Assembly: GCA_024707365.1 (NCBI GenBank)
Contig: JANPZV010000002.1
Coordinates: forward strand, 16,558 to 80,557
Source: Terricaulis sp.
GTDB lineage: Bacteria > Pseudomonadota > Alphaproteobacteria > Caulobacterales > Aquidulcibacteraceae
Reading direction: 5' to 3'
DNA: 64,000 nt
Position numbers and translations under genes: made by a program. The notes beneath the pieces were generated by a model. The model was not told where the DNA came from, did not search any database, and saw only the letters and a program-made list of their open reading frames with translations. This document shows, one piece after another, positions 52,546 through 63,632 of the stretch (its first letter is position 1; each line of letters starts with the position of its first letter).

Positions 52546-53549
52546 GGCGCGGCCTCGGTGATTGCGATCAGTTTGGCGAGCGCATCGCGCGCCGCGCCGC
52601 TATCAAGCGATTGCGCGGCGATCGGCACGCCTTCGGGCACAGTCTTGGCGCGGCCGGCGACGACAAGCGCGGCGGCGGCGTTGACCAGCACGGCGTTGCG
52701 ATGGCCCAGGCGGCCGCCGCCATCGAGCAGGGCGCGCAGCTCAGCGGCGTTTTCTTTGGCGGTTCCGCCGCGAATGTCTGGATCGATGCCGGCCCCTATG
52801 GTTGCGTGCATCGTGGTGACAGCGCCTGTATCGAGAATGGCGACGGTGTTGGCTTCCGCATGCGCGGCGGAAAGCTCATCAAGGCCGCCGGCGCCATGCA
52901 CCGCCCACGCTTTCACCGCGCCGAGCGCTTTCAGCGCTTCTGCGACGGGCATCAGAAAATCCGGGCTGAACACGCCGATCAATTGGCGCTTCACGCCCGC
53001 AGGGTTGGAAAGCGGCCCCAGCAGATTGAAGATCGTGCGTTGGCCAAGCTCGCGCCGCGCGGCCGCGACATGGCGCATGGCGGGGTGATGGTTTTGTGCA
53101 AACAAGAACGCCACGCCTGCCTCGCGCAATGCACGTTCGAGCGTTGGGATGTCGCCGGTGAGCGTCACGCCGAGCGCTTCAAGCACATCGGCGGCGCCGG
53201 ATTTGGAACTCATCGCCCGGTTGCCGTGCTTGGCCACCGGCACGCCCGCGCCGGCGAGGGTGAAGGCGACGGCCGAGGAGATGTTGAGCGTGTGCGCGCC
53301 ATCTCCGCCCGTACCGCAAACATCAATCGCGCCTTCGGGCGCAGCAACGCGCACCATGCGCGCGCGCAGCGCCTTGGCTCCGCCCGCGATCCAGGCGGGA
53401 TCGCCCATGTGCGGGATGGTGAGTTCAAGGAAGCGTTTGATCGCCGCATGCTCGGCCGCACCGTCCATGATGAGGGCGAACGCGGCGTCGATTTCTTCGG
53501 GCGTAAGTGCGGTGTGTGCGAGCTTGGCGTTGAGGTCGGCGAGAGTCAT
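52542..53549 (-). CDS. trpD: anthranilate phosphoribosyltransferase
   Basis: 335-residue enzyme joining anthranilate to phosphoribosyl diphosphate. The PRPP site [19 protein letters not shown] lies near residues 76-94, [20 protein letters not shown] near 107-126, and [20 protein letters not shown] near 150-169. The gene is intact. The start ATG overlaps the trpG stop (ATGA) and the stop overlaps the trpC start, so trpGDC are coupled. Confidence 0.95.
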   Translation of the reverse strand: MTLADLNAKLAHTALTPEEIDAAFALIMDGAAEHAAIKRFLELTIPHMGDPAWIAGGAKALRARMVRVAAPEGAIDVCGTGGDGAHTLNISSAVAFTLAGAGVPVAKHGNRAMSSKSGAADVLEALGVTLTGDIPTLERALREAGVAFLFAQNHHPAMRHVAAARRELGQRTIFNLLGPLSNPAGVKRQLIGVFSPDFLMPVAEALKALGAVKAWAVHGAGGLDELSAAHAEANTVAILDTGAVTTMHATIGAGIDPDIRGGTAKENAAELRALLDGGGRLGHRNAVLVNAAAALVVAGRAKTVPEGVPIAAQSLDSGAARDALAKLIAITEAAP

Positions 53550-54120
53550 TTGATGCCTGCGGCGCTCAGAAAGTTGCCGACAATCGCGTGGCCATGCTCG
53601 CTTGCGATGGATTCAGGATGAAACTGCACCCCGAACACCGGGCGGGTTTTATGCGAAAGCCCCATCACCTCGCCGTCTTCGGTCCATGCATCGATGTTGA
53701 GGCAATCGGGGAAAGTCTCGCGCTTGACCGCCAGCGAATGATAGCGCGTGGCGCGGAAGGGGAGGGAAGGCCGCGGAACAGCCCGCCGCCTTCGTGCGAC
53801 ACCGGCGAAGTCTTACCGTGCATGATCTCCTTGGCGCGAATGACATCCCCGCCAAAGGCTTGCCCCATCGCTTGATGGCCAAGGCAGACGCCAAGGATCG
53901 GCAGGGCCTCAGGCGCCTTCGCCAATAGCTCAAGGCAGATGCCGGCTTCATTTGGTGTGCAGGGGCCAGGCGAGAGGATGATTGCATGCGGCTTGCGCGC
54001 CAGCGCTTGCGCGACTGTCAGCGCGTCATTGCGCACCACATCGGTGCGCACGCCAAAATCTTCCACGTAATGGACGAGATTGTAGACAAAACTGTCGTAA
54101 TTATCGATGACGAGGATCAT
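53546..54120 (-). CDS. trpG: anthranilate synthase component II / glutamine amidotransferase (one frameshift)
   Basis: Class I glutamine amidotransferase supplying ammonia to TrpE; it may also serve folate synthesis. [20 protein letters not shown] at the start, [12 protein letters not shown] near 50-61, [17 protein letters not shown] near 75-91 (catalytic cysteine), and [14 protein letters not shown] near 166-179 (His/Glu). A base is missing near 53757-53764; correction restores [20 protein letters not shown] and about 191 residues. A 129-base gap with a hairpin separates it from trpE. Confidence 0.93.
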
Positions 54121-54137
54121 GGCTGCCCCTGACTGCT

Positions 54138-54167
54138 GAACGAACGAAGGTTTAATCGCGTTCGTTC
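54138..54167. promoter_or_regulatory. hairpin in trpE-trpG spacer
   Basis: Inverted repeat GAACGAACG (54138-54146) and CGTTCGTTC (54159-54167) with a 12-base loop, 18 bases upstream of trpG on the minus strand. It could act on trpG expression. No leader peptide with tandem Trp codons is present in the 129-base gap, so classical attenuation is not supported. Confidence 0.4.
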
Positions 54168-54249
54168 GTGCGCCATCGGGAGGGGAGGGGCCAGTTCTGC
54201 ATCGGGCGCGCACCATAGCGGAAAACACAAAGCGGAAAAGCCGGTTCGC

Positions 54250-55796
54250 TCATGAGTAGCGCCACGCTTCCGCCGCCGCGCGAAAAACCGCGCGGGATTT
54301 ATGCTGGGTCTCGGCGTATTCGGCGTCGGCCTCGCTATCGAGCACGACGCCGCCGCCGGCCTGGACGTGGATCTGGCCGTCCTTCACGATCGCCGTGCGC
54401 AGCGCGATGCAGGTGTCCATATCGCCAGCCGCGCCAAAATAGCCCACGCCCCCTGCATAGATGCCGCGCCGATGCGGCTCGAGTTCGTTGATGATCTGCA
54501 TGGCGCGTATTTTCGGCGCGCCTGTCACGGTGCCGTGCGGGAAGCCGGCCATCAGCGCATCGAGCGCATTGAGCCCATCGCGCAGTTCGCCTTCCACGTT
54601 GGAGACGATATGCATGACATGGCTGTAGCGCTCTATGATGAAGGAATCGGTGACGCGCACGTGCTTTGAGCCGGCGTCAGCGGTTGCGCCCAGATTGCCG
54701 CCGCTGGCGCGCTTGGCCACACGGCCCAGATCGTTGCGCGCAAGATCAACCAGCATGAGGTGCTCGGCGCGTTCCTTCGGGTCGGCGAGCAATTCTTCTT
54801 CGAGCGCGTGATCTTCCGCAGGCGTCGCCCCGCGTGGGCGGGTGCCGGCGATCGGGCGAATGGTGATGGTCTCGCCGCGCTTGCGCACCAGGATTTCCGG
54901 GCTTGAGCCGACCACGGAGAAGCCGCCAAAATTGAGATAGTAGAGAAAAGGCGAGGGATTGAGCCGCCGCAGCGAACGATAGAGCGCGAACGGCGAAAGC
55001 GCGAACGGCGCCGAAAAGCGCTGGCTCGGCACCACTTGGAACACATCGCCGGCGCGCGCATACCCCTTGCAGCGCTCCACAACCTCGCGGTAGGCGCCCG
55101 ATCGAAATTGGAGCGCGGCTCTTGCGCCGGGGCCATCGGCGGTGCGGCTTGCCCCTGAGGCTTGCGCTTAAGCGGGCGGTCGAGCGTGCGCAGCACCGCT
55201 TCGAGGCGTTTTACGGCGGCCGCGTGTGCGCCTTCGGCGGATTGGCCCGCGCGCTTGCGCGCAGGCGTGACCAGCGTGATCTCGCCGGTGACGTTATCAA
55301 ACACGGCGACGACAGTGGGGCGCATCAGCAGCGCTTCGGGCGCGCCAATCGGATCGGGCGCCGCATCCGGCAGCGTCTCGACATGCCGCACCATGTCATA
55401 GCCGAGATAGCCGAACAGCCCCGCCGCCATCGGCGGCAGCGGCGCGGGCAAATCCAGCGCCGAACGGGCAAGCACCTTGCGCAAGCTCTTGAGCGGGGCG
55501 TCGCGCTGACGGCGGAAAGCGCTGTCGTTGAAGCCGCCGCGGCTGATTTCTGCAACGCCGCCGCGCACGCGCCAGACAAGATCCGGTTTAAGGCCGATGA
55601 TCGAATAGCGGCCGCGGAAATCCCCGCCCTGAACGCTCTCCAGCAAAAATACGCCCGGCTTTTCCGCACCAAGCTTCAGCAGCGCCGAGACCGGCGTTTC
55701 CAAATCGCTGACCACGCGCACCCAAACAGCGGCGCCGCCGGCGGCGTAGGCGGTGGCGAATGTTTGCGCGTTCGGCGCGACGTCCAGCCGCGTCAT
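54250..55796 (-). CDS. trpE: anthranilate synthase component I (one frameshift)
   Basis: Chorismate-binding enzyme making anthranilate, about 515 residues. N-terminal domain with FLLESVQGGDFRGRYSIIGL near 50-69 (feedback-binding LLES region). Catalytic part: GDVFQVVPSQRFSAPFALSP near 252-271, IRPIAGTRPRGATPAEDHAL near 312-331, ERAEHLMLVDLARNDLGRVA near 340-359, and the ending with GAPKIRAMQIINELEPHRRG and YAGGVGYFGAAGDMDTCIA. A base is missing near 55098-55103; correction gives NFDRAAYREVVERCKGYARA. The start overlaps the ppiD stop. Confidence 0.93.
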
Positions 55797-57695
55797 TCTG
55801 CGGCGCTGGGCGCGAAATTGCGATCGAGCACGCGCTGATTGCGGGTTGGGCGCATTTGGCGTGCGATTTCGCCGAACACAGTCTCGGCGAGCGCATTGGT
55901 GAGCACGCGCTGGTCTGCGGTGCGCACCTGCTCGACCAATTCCGGCGCCTCTTGCGGGTTCGCGCGGTTGATTTGTTCAACCACGGCCACCAGCAATTGC
56001 GAACCGTCAGCTGTGATGTCGACGGCGGTTTCGCCTTGGCGCGCCTGGAAGATCTGCGCCGGCATGGCGCGCGCCGGGATTTGTTCGCCGATGGTTTGGC
56101 GCGTCACCTGCTCGGAGCTGGCCACCATGCGCATATTGTTGGCGCGCGCCACCTCAGCCAAGGGCCGCCCGCCTCGCACGGCGGCGGCGATTTCGGCGCC
56201 TTTGGCCTGGAGGCGGCGGCCGCGCTCGCGGTTGACCCAACCTGCGCTCAGCGGCTCGCGCACGTCTTCAAGCGGGCGCACCGAGGCGGGTATGACCCGA
56301 TCCACCGACACCATCACGTCTCCGCCGTCGAACGGCAGAAAGTCCGTCGCTTCGCCCTCCACAGTCTCGAACGCTGCGGTCGTGGGCGCAGCGAGCGGCG
56401 TGAGAGCTTCCAATACTTGGCCTTGCTGGGTGCGCCCATCAGCGGTGATCGGCGGGGTGGTCAGCACGCTGAGGCCATGTGCGCGCGCAGCTTCCGCCAT
56501 GCCCGCGCCGCTGGAGCGCGCATCTTCAAACGCGCCGATGGCGTCATTGAGCATGTCCGCCGCGTGGTCGAGGGCGATCGCATCGCGCAATTGCGTGCGC
56601 AGCGCCGCGACATCAACAGGCGGGGCGGCTTGAACCGATTCCACCCGAACCACCACGAACGGGGCCAAGCGGCCGCGTACAACGCGCGCCGGCGCGCCCG
56701 CAGGGGTGGTGAACACAGCTTCCGCGACGGCGGCGTCGAGCACCTCGTCGCGGGTTTGGTTTTCGCCAGTTTGGCTTTGCACGCCGAGCGCGGCGGCGAT
56801 TGCGGCCGGGCTTTCCCCCGCGCCCGAGCCTTTGGCTGATTTCTGTGGCTTGCTGCTCGTTCTGCGCGGTGATGCGCACGTAGGAGCGACGCTCGGGCTG
56901 CGCGATCGACTGGCGGCGCGCTTCAACCTCGGCGGCGAGATCTTCCTCCGACACAGTGACGCGGCTCAGAAAATCCTCAGGGCGCGCGATAACGAAGGTA
57001 AGGACGCGGAATTCAGGCAAGCGCAGATTGGCGGCGTTTTCCGCATAGAACGCCTGCAATTGTTCTTCGTTCGGCGGATCAATTCGGCCAACGCTGCTTG
57101 CTGGCAGCGCCGCAAGCGAGATCACGCGGCTCTCGGTTTGGTATGTGAGCATCAACGCGCCGTACGAGGTCGGCGAGCGCGCGCCCGCGAGCAGCGCTTC
57201 GATCAGCATTTGCTGAGTCATATCCCCGCGTGCGACGGCCTCAAACTCCGGCTGGCTGTACTCGATCTGACGCAGGAACGCATTATAGCTCGTGGCGTCA
57301 AATTGGCCGGTGACGGGGTTCAGCACTTGCGGAATTTCACGGATGGCTTCGGCGACCTGGCGATCGCTCGCGCTCACGCCGATTTTGTCGGCATAAGCGT
57401 AGAAAGAGAGCCGGCTGATCAATTGATCCAGGATCTGGCTGTGCATCCCCGCATCGATCGCCTCCTGCTGGGTGATCGATTGGCCGGTCTGCTCGCGCCG
57501 CATGCGCAGATTGCGCTGCAATTCGCGCGTCAGCTGGAAAGGGCTGACCGTGTAGTTGCCGACCTTGGCGATGTCGTTTGAGGTAATGGCGCTGAACTGC
57601 CCGCTCGGCAGCCAAAGCACCATGGCAAGCCCCACCAGCCCCAAAATAACGGCCGCAAAGATGCTTTTTGAGAACTTCCGGAATTGAAGGATCAT
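55793..57695 (-). CDS. ppiD: SurA/PpiD-like membrane-anchored peptidyl-prolyl isomerase (one frameshift)
   Basis: About 633 residues. A single N-terminal anchor (SIFAAVILGLVGLAMVLWLP near 10-29) precedes a SurA_N-like domain (QEAIDAGMHSQILDQLISRL) and PpiC-type segments in the periplasm (FLPFDGGDVMVSVDRVIPAS). An extra G near 56836-56840 breaks the frame; correction joins EISQRL to GAGESPAAIAAALG. PpiD proteins assist folding of exported proteins. It heads the minus-strand ppiD-trpE-trpGDC run, as in Caulobacter-like genomes. Similarity to characterised PpiD is in architecture; the catalytic isomerase domain looks divergent. Confidence 0.85.
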
Positions 57696-57724
57696 GGGTG
57701 GGTCCGATAAGCGTGAGGCGCGGG

Positions 57725-57753
57725 ACTGTAATGTTAGGTCCGGTGCGGTGCAA
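57725..57753 (-). promoter_or_regulatory. candidate promoter for ppiD-trp operon
   Basis: Minus strand: -35 TTGCAC (57753-57748), 17-base spacer, -10 TACAGT (57730-57725), 29 bases upstream of the ppiD ATG at 57695. It lies in the 115-base gap shared with divergent tpiA. No matching pair is obvious for tpiA. Confidence 0.4.
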
Positions 57754-57810
57754 TTGACCGCCGCCAATGGCCCGGGACCGGGGCGGAAACAAGACAAAGA
57801 GGGTGGACGA

Positions 57811-58568
57811 ATGGCCGCGCGCAAGCCGCTGATCGCAGGGAATTGGAAAATGTACGGCCGCCGCGCCGCCTTGGCCGAGGCCGTGGCGCTCGAGGCGGCG
57901 GCGGGGGAGGCCCTTGGCCGGGTCGAGGCGCTGATTTGCCCGCCCGCTGTCTATTTGGCGGCGGCGGCGCAAGCCTTGTCGGGACATGCGGTATCGGTTG
58001 GCGCCCAAGATTGCAGCCCCAATGCCGAGGACGCCGCCCGCACAGGCGAGGTCAGCGCCGCCATGCTGGCGGATGCGGGCGCCGCTTATGTCATCGTCGG
58101 CCATTCCGAGCGTCGCGCATTTCACCACGAAAGCAACGATCTGGTCCGCCAGAAGGCGGAGGCGGCGCAAGCGGCGGGGCTGGCGCCGATCGCCTGCGTC
58201 GGCGAAACCGAGGCGGAGCGCAATGCCGGCGAGGCCGCTTCCGTTGTGGCGGCGCAGGTGCGCGCCAGCACCCCGCGCAGGCGCGCGGCCTCGTGGTGGC
58301 TTATGAGCCTGTTTGGGCTATCGGCGGCAACCGGACCCCGACCCTGGATGAAATCCGGGAAATCCATGCGGTGGTCCGGGCCGAGCTGGCGGGACGCTAC
58401 GGCCAAGATGCCGAAAGCGTGCGGGTGCTCTATGGCGGTTCGGTGAACCCGAAGAACGCAGCGGATATCTTCGGAATCGAAGGGGTGGACGGCGCATTGG
58501 TCGGCCGCGCGAGCCTTAAAGCCGCCGACTTTGCGGCGATCATCAAGGCGCATCCGGCCGCGCTGTAG
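57811..58568 (+). CDS. tpiA: triosephosphate isomerase (one frameshift)
   Basis: Glycolytic/gluconeogenic TIM-barrel enzyme. AGNWKMYGRRAAL near residue 9 (catalytic lysine), VIVGHSERRAF near 92 (histidine), AYEPVWAIGGNRTPT near 165 (glutamate), and VLYGGSVNPKNAADIF near 208. One G is missing near 58276-58280; correction gives RASTPAQARGLVVAYEPVWA and about 252 residues. It is divergent from ppiD. Confidence 0.94.
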
Positions 58569-58613
58569 ATGCGCGGGCGTAAAGACTGGCGTTCACGCCG
58601 CTGAGCGGTTATT

Positions 58614-58631
58614 GAGCGCGTTTTCGCGCTC
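58614..58631 (+). terminator. small hairpin after tpiA
   Basis: GAGCGCG (58614-58620), TTTT loop, CGCGCTC (58625-58631), 46 bases beyond the tpiA stop and 43 bases before secG. A short, strong stem without a following U tract; possibly a weak terminator or a processing signal. Confidence 0.35.
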
Positions 58632-58674
58632 GCCTCGCGGGGGCGTAGCGGCGCGCAACGGGACACACATTACG

Positions 58675-59334
58675 ATGGACATGATCATCCTCAGCATCCA
58701 CCTCATCGTGTCGGTGTGCGTGGTGGGGCTTGTGCTGCTGCAGCGTTCGGAAGGCGGCGCGCTTGGGATTGGCGGCGGCGGCGGCGGCGGTGCGCTGATG
58801 AGCGGCCGCGGCGCGAGCGACGCGATGGCGCGCCTGACCTGGATCGCGGGCGCGCTTTTCCTCGGCATTTCGCTGCTGCTCACCTGGCTTTCCGGCGCGA
58901 GCGATGGGCCCAGAAGCTCTGTGATCGATACGCTCAGCACCGCCCCGATCACCGCGCCGGCGACGCCCGGCCCGACGGAAGATGCTGAACCTGCCGCCCC
59001 CGTGACCCCGGACCCGACCGAGAGCCGCGCGCCCTCCGCTACGGAAATGGCCGCCGCCGTGCTGCCGGGCCCTTCGGGCGCCAGCGCCGCTGAGCCGGCT
59101 TCGGCCTCGCGCGCCGCCCCGATCGAAGCGCGGCAGGCCGCTTCGCTGCAGCCCGCCGCCGCACAACGGAGCGCGCCGCGCAGCGAAACCGCAACGCCCG
59201 TTTCGGCGCCGCGCCCTGCGGCGCAAAACCCAGCCCCGCAGCCTCTCCCGGTTGAGGTATCGGCGGCCGAATCGGTTGATCCTAGCGCGGGCGTAGAGAC
59301 CGTGCGGCGCGAGCGCGCCGGGCCAGATCAATAA
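58675..59334 (+). CDS. secG: preprotein translocase subunit SecG with long Ala/Pro-rich tail
   Basis: 219 residues, more than twice the length of most SecG. The first 80 residues are typical: helix 1 IILSIHLIVSVCVVGLVLLQ, glycine-rich GGALGIGGGGGGGALMSGRG, then helix 2 LTWIAGALFLGISLLLTWLS. The remaining 130 or so residues are low-complexity Ala/Pro/Ser/Thr/Glu and probably disordered in the cytoplasm or periplasm. Extended SecG tails are known in alphaproteobacteria. ATG 58675 was chosen; an ATG two codons later is equally possible. Confidence 0.92.
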   Translation: MDMIILSIHLIVSVCVVGLVLLQRSEGGALGIGGGGGGGALMSGRGASDAMARLTWIAGALFLGISLLLTWLSGASDGPRSSVIDTLSTAPITAPATPGPTEDAEPAAPVTPDPTESRAPSATEMAAAVLPGPSGASAAEPASASRAAPIEARQAASLQPAAAQRSAPRSETATPVSAPRPAAQNPAPQPLPVEVSAAESVDPSAGVETVRRERAGPDQ

Positions 59335-59348
59335 GCGCCACTATATAA

Positions 59349-61031
<1,683 letters not shown>

Positions 61032-61032
<1 letters not shown>

Positions 61033-61915
61033 TGCCTGGCGCGTATAAGCGTCGCCGCGAGCAGTGGGTAAGCTGGTGCTCGACGGATGAGCAAAGCATT
61101 TCAGCGCAGTTTAGCAGCATGCTGTGGGCAGACGCTGTGTACCGGCTCGTGAACGAAACCCGCAGGTCACCTACTAAGAGCCTCGCAACGTTTAGCGGTG
61201 TGTTGGCCGAGATGATCGACTTTGGATGGGTGGCCGATCAGGCTATAGCCATTCGAAAGCTTGTCGACCGGGATTCTAGAACAATTTCTCTTCGCCGTTT
61301 GGCGAAGGATATTGAAGCGCACAAAGGACTTATCAGTCGCGAAGCCTATGTGTGTCGCGAAGGGTGGCCGTATGACTTCGCTGCGGTGGAGGAGGAGGCA
61401 ATAGCGCAGCTAACCCGAGGAGTGCCGGTGACAGTGGACACACGGGGTGCACTGCTTGCGAAGTTAGCACACGAGACGTTCGATGAGCTGTCTCTCATCT
61501 CGTCCCCAAACGCCCGATCACCGCAGGACAGGATTGCGGATACAGTGTTTCCTGCGCTCCACGCGGCCATCGACAATTGTGGCTAGCCCAAGACATCATA
61601 GATGCGGCAAATAAGTTCCTCTTTCATGCCTCGGATGCGGTGGAGCGCCGTCGCGTAAATGGGGATTTCCGCTTGGTACTGGCTGAGGTAACAAATCTGC
61701 ACCGAAAGTTGGCTGAGATCGCCAATTTTATATCTTCGAAGCTTGTCGGTGACGGGCCTTGTGTAACTGGCGTCGCAACGGCTCAGTTCGATGTGATGCA
61801 TTTGTGGGACCAGCCATTTGCAAACATCGACGATTTTTCCGCTTTGCGACAATGGTGGCTTGAGCACAATGTCGAGTCGAACGCGTTGGGCTACACCGAT
61901 CTTAAATTACCATAG
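61032..61915 (+). CDS. hypothetical protein of lower G+C content (one frameshift)
   Basis: About 294 residues after adding one base near 61573-61577, which joins FPALHAAIDK to LWLAQDIIDAANKFLFHASD. Mostly helical, Ala/Leu/Arg/Glu-rich, no signal peptide or membrane segment. Features: WADAVYRLVNETRRSP, QAIAIRKLVDRDSRTISLRR and FDVMHLWDQPF. I do not recognise a named family; long helical proteins of this kind occur as accessory genes, and a HEPN-like or abortive-infection role is only a guess. Base composition differs from neighbours: 61561-61620 is 30/60 G+C against 38/60 in a pyrG sample (59941-60000). Probably acquired. Confidence 0.65.
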
Positions 61916-61926
61916 CCGGTGAAGTG

Positions 61927-62688
61927 ATGTGCGAACTCCTCGGCATGAGCGCCAATGTGCCCACCGACATTCGCTTTTCCTTCACGGGCCTCGCCAAGCG
62001 CGGCGGCGCAACAGGGCCGCATAAGGATGGCTGGGGCATTGCCTTCTATGCGGGGCGCGGCGCGCGCTGTTTTCATGATCCGCAGCCGAGCGCAAAGTCA
62101 GAGCTCGCGCACCTGGTCGCCAATTATCCGATCAAGAGCAGAGTGGTGATTGCGCATGTGCGCCTCGCCAATCGCGGGCGGGTTTCGCTGGAAAACACCC
62201 ATCCGTTCTCGCGCGAGCTTTGGGGGCGCACCTGGGTGTTTGCACACAATGGCCAGCTTAAGGGCGTGAAGAAACGTCCGCTTGGCCGCTATCAGCCGGT
62301 GGGCGGCACCGATAGCGAGCACGCGTTTTGCTGGATCCTCGATCAACTCGCGGCGCGTTGGAGCGCATTGCCCGCGCCCAAGGCGCTCGATCGCGCCGTG
62401 AAGGCGCTGTTTGAAGAGATCAACAGCCATGGCGTGTTCAACGCCATGCTGAGCGACAGCCGCTCGCTCTACGTGTTTTGCTCCAAACGGCTTTGCTATC
62501 TCACGCGCCGCGCCCCGTTCGGGCCGGCGACGCTGCTGGATGAGGATGTCGAGGTCGATTTCGCGGCGGAGACAACGCCGAAAGATATCGTCACCGTGAT
62601 CGCCACCCAGCCGCTCACCGGCAATGAGAGTTGGATCAAGCTGGAACGCGGCGATTTTATCGCCTTCCGTGACGGCTTGCCCGCCTAG
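61927..62688 (+). CDS. class II glutamine amidotransferase-like protein (YafJ type)
   Basis: 253-residue Ntn-hydrolase. ATG 61927 is chosen over GTG 61924 because it places the nucleophile cysteine at position 2 (MCELLGMSANVPTDI), as needed after Met removal. Other family marks: HKDGWGIAFYAGRGARCFHD near 32-51, VVIAHVRLANRGRVSLENTH near 73-92 and TWVFAHNGQLKGVKKRPLG near 102-120. No synthetase domain is attached, so the acceptor is unknown. Its stop shares the bases CTAG with the convergent esterase gene. Confidence 0.88.
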   Translation: MCELLGMSANVPTDIRFSFTGLAKRGGATGPHKDGWGIAFYAGRGARCFHDPQPSAKSELAHLVANYPIKSRVVIAHVRLANRGRVSLENTHPFSRELWGRTWVFAHNGQLKGVKKRPLGRYQPVGGTDSEHAFCWILDQLAARWSALPAPKALDRAVKALFEEINSHGVFNAMLSDSRSLYVFCSKRLCYLTRRAPFGPATLLDEDVEVDFAAETTPKDIVTVIATQPLTGNESWIKLERGDFIAFRDGLPA

Positions 62689-63551
62689 CGCGTCACGCGC
62701 TCTGCGAAGGCCAGCGCGTCCGCGAACACCGGCGCGCGGTTGCGCCGCGCCGGCGCCAGCGCTTGCAGGATGCCTGGATGATCAAGGCCAGGGTAGATGA
62801 TCAGCTCAGCTTGCCCGCCCGCCTCTTGCGCCGCTCTGGCCATTTCTTCGCTGGCGCGCACTGGAACGCGGCGATCGGCGTCTCCGGTGAGCAGCAAAAG
62901 CGGCGGCGCATCCGCGCGCGCGAAACTGATCGCATGCATATTCGCCGGATCGGGCGCATCGCCGAAGGCGGCGCCGATAACGGGGTTGTTGAAATAAAAC
63001 CCATAGGGCCCAGCAAGGCCGATCACGCCGCGTAGCGCGCTGGGATCAAAGCCCGCCGCCGCCGCGTAGCGAACATCGAGCGCAGCCATCATGGCGTTGT
63101 AGGCGCCGGCGCTGTGGCCGGCGAGCACGATGCGGCGCGGATCGCCGCCATAGGCGGCGATATTGGCCTCAACCCACGCGATGGCCTCAGCGGCGTCCTC
63201 AACAAAGCCGGGAAATTGCGTCTCCGGCGCGAGCCGATAATCGGGGATGACGGTGACGAACCCATGCGCGGCGAACGCGTCGCCGACAAAGCTGTAGTCT
63301 TCCTTCACGCCAGAGCGCCAACCCCCGCCATAGATGAACACCAGCACAGGCGCCCCTTCAGCGCCCGCCGCCGGGGCGTAGACGTCAAGCGTGCGCCGTG
63401 CGCCCTCGCCATAGGCGAGGGCATGGGCGAGCTGGCGCGCGCCTGGGTCATGGGGGGTGAAACGATTGAACGCGCCGATAGAAACGCAGCCCGCTGTGAG
63501 GGCCAAAAGCGCGGCGACGCCGGAGGCGCGGAGGAAGGATTGAAGAACCAT
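62685..63551 (-). CDS. alpha/beta hydrolase (esterase/lipase-like) predicted lipoprotein
   Basis: 288 residues. Signal peptide with lipobox LTAGC (cysteine near residue 22). Then a BD-FAE/carboxylesterase-like hydrolase: oxyanion motif FIYGGGWRSGVKEDY near 72-86, IPDYRLAPETQFPGFVEDAA near 100-119, nucleophile GHSAGAYNAMM near 144-154, and LLLLTGDADRRVPVRASEEM near 218-237 with the acid; the final histidine is in GLDHPGILQAL. The substrate is unknown. It overlaps the convergent amidotransferase by 4 bases. Confidence 0.88.
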   Translation of the reverse strand: MVLQSFLRASGVAALLALTAGCVSIGAFNRFTPHDPGARQLAHALAYGEGARRTLDVYAPAAGAEGAPVLVFIYGGGWRSGVKEDYSFVGDAFAAHGFVTVIPDYRLAPETQFPGFVEDAAEAIAWVEANIAAYGGDPRRIVLAGHSAGAYNAMMAALDVRYAAAAGFDPSALRGVIGLAGPYGFYFNNPVIGAAFGDAPDPANMHAISFARADAPPLLLLTGDADRRVPVRASEEMARAAQEAGGQAELIIYPGLDHPGILQALAPARRNRAPVFADALAFAERVTR

Positions 63552-63632
63552 CGTGCAGCGATATACGCGCCAGGGCGGCGATTGGCTCCCTTTCTAATCG
63601 ACAGGGGAGAACGGAGCCGCTAGGGCGGGATC

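Noticed and set aside
54121..54249. Tryptophan attenuator with leader peptide in the trpE-trpG gap
   Set aside because: No short reading frame with tandem Trp codons is present; only a simple hairpin is seen.
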